DNA of 64,000 bases from Luteitalea sp. (GTDB lineage Bacteria > Acidobacteriota > Vicinamibacteria > Vicinamibacterales > Vicinamibacteraceae): NCBI GenBank assembly GCA_009377495.1, contig WHTZ01000009.1:56907-120906 (forward strand), given 5' to 3'. Made by a program: the position numbers and the translations under genes. Within the stretch, counting starts at the first letter, position 1, and each line of letters opens with the position of its first letter. Under the pieces are notes generated by a model. The model made no database searches and was not told the DNA's origin. It saw nothing but the letters and a program-made list of their open reading frames with translations. Below are positions 63,607 through 64,000 of the stretch, in pieces.

Positions 63607-64000
63607 ATGTTTGCCCACGAAACCCTAGATGCCACCCCCGACACGTCAATCCTTGCGTCGTTGACTGATGGGCCGACGCCTGCGCCCGGCGAGGAGGTCG
63701 AACGGCTGGGCGATGCCATCGCCGAGCTGTCGGCCCGCATCCAGGCGGCGACCTACGAGCTGCTGGTCTTGATCCGGCAGTTCGATGCGCAGGCGGGCTG
63801 GAACGCCGGCTTCACCTCCTGCGCCCACTGGCTCAGTTGGCGAACCGGCCTCGATCTCGGCGCCGCCCGCGAGAAGGTACGCGTGGCGCGCGCCCTCGCG
63901 ACGCTGCCCGTCGTGAGTGCGGCGATGCAACGTGGCGAGCTCTCCTATTCGAAGGTCCGCGCGCTGTCGCGCGTCGCCACACCCGAGAGTGAGACACGGC
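63607..64000 (+). CDS. DUF222/HNH-family protein, N-terminal part (cut by window end)
   Basis: 131 codons open to the end of the window, from ATG 63607. LSARIQAATYELLVLIRQFDAQAGW, CAHWLSWRTGLDLGAAREKVRVARAL and GELSYSKVRALSRVATPESE match the DUF222 domain. A C-terminal HNH nuclease domain normally follows and should lie beyond the window. These genes are often multi-copy and may be mobile. Confidence 0.88.
   Translation, partial: MFAHETLDATPDTSILASLTDGPTPAPGEEVERLGDAIAELSARIQAATYELLVLIRQFDAQAGWNAGFTSCAHWLSWRTGLDLGAAREKVRVARALATLPVVSAAMQRGELSYSKVRALSRVATPESETR

Overview
This is a GC-rich, gene-dense bacterial chromosome segment with no rRNA, tRNA, CRISPR array or intact transposase that I can see. 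The gene content points to Acidobacteriota, most likely a Vicinamibacteria-like lineage. The pointers are three long duplicated-FtsX permeases of the acidobacterial ADOP type (two coupled to PadR regulators), Oar-type TonB receptor remnants with a carboxypeptidase-regulatory domain, a membrane-anchored winged-helix regulator, several secreted glycan-acting enzymes and a DUF222 HNH gene. LpxC and TonB receptors indicate a diderm cell. The taxonomic assignment is inference.

Layout. 0-2 kb: end of a histidine kinase gene followed by its sigma-54-type response regulator. 2-9.6 kb: a secreted metzincin, an arginase-fold enzyme, an ABC exporter operon ending in a DedA-like gene, a Tat-type beta-propeller protein and a FEN-like 5' nuclease. 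9.6-13.6 kb: an iron-uptake pair (siderophore receptor plus PepSY membrane reductase) behind a promoter with a perfect Fur-like dyad. 13.6-24.6 kb: three ADOP permeases, two PadR regulators and a serine beta-lactamase-like hydrolase. 24.6-26.1 kb: toxin-antitoxin-like genes, one broken. 26.1-32.5 kb: the conserved block dprA-topA-trmFO-xerC (minus strand). 32.6-37.7 kb: TPR gene, lipoprotein, rplU-rpmA-obg-nadD-rsfS and comF. 37.7-40.6 kb: divergent GH43 glycosidase and sulfatase. 40.6-49.7 kb: tmk-lysA, a sigma factor/STAS/small-protein operon, lpxC, uvrA, an NHL-type propeller and an HNH protein. 49.9-56.4 kb: NlpC/P60 lipoprotein, a HExxH protein, a collapsed TonB receptor, a glycerophosphodiesterase, a winged-helix gene fused at DNA level to a TonB receptor tail, and a BNR-type secreted protein. 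56.4-59.5 kb: an operon of small basic protein, nucleotidyltransferase and DNA adenine methylase, then DinB and membrane proteins. 59.7-63.3 kb: a heterodimeric ABC exporter. 63.6 kb to the end: start of a DUF222 gene.

The most distinctive signal is a dispersed short palindromic repeat with 9-bp terminal inverted repeats (GGCGCGGCT/AGCCGCGCC). One copy is intergenic and one has become the C-terminal tail of TrmFO. A related 33-bp unit, repeated three times in frame, sits inside UvrA. This resembles the in-gene palindromic elements known from Rickettsia, but the sequence family here is different. A second, unrelated palindrome with 26-bp arms lies at the 5' end of comF. Other points of interest are likely leaderless promoters for regulator genes (PadR and the small gene before the nucleotidyltransferase), a probable terminator in the dprA leader, and a CTG-initiated ABC ATPase.
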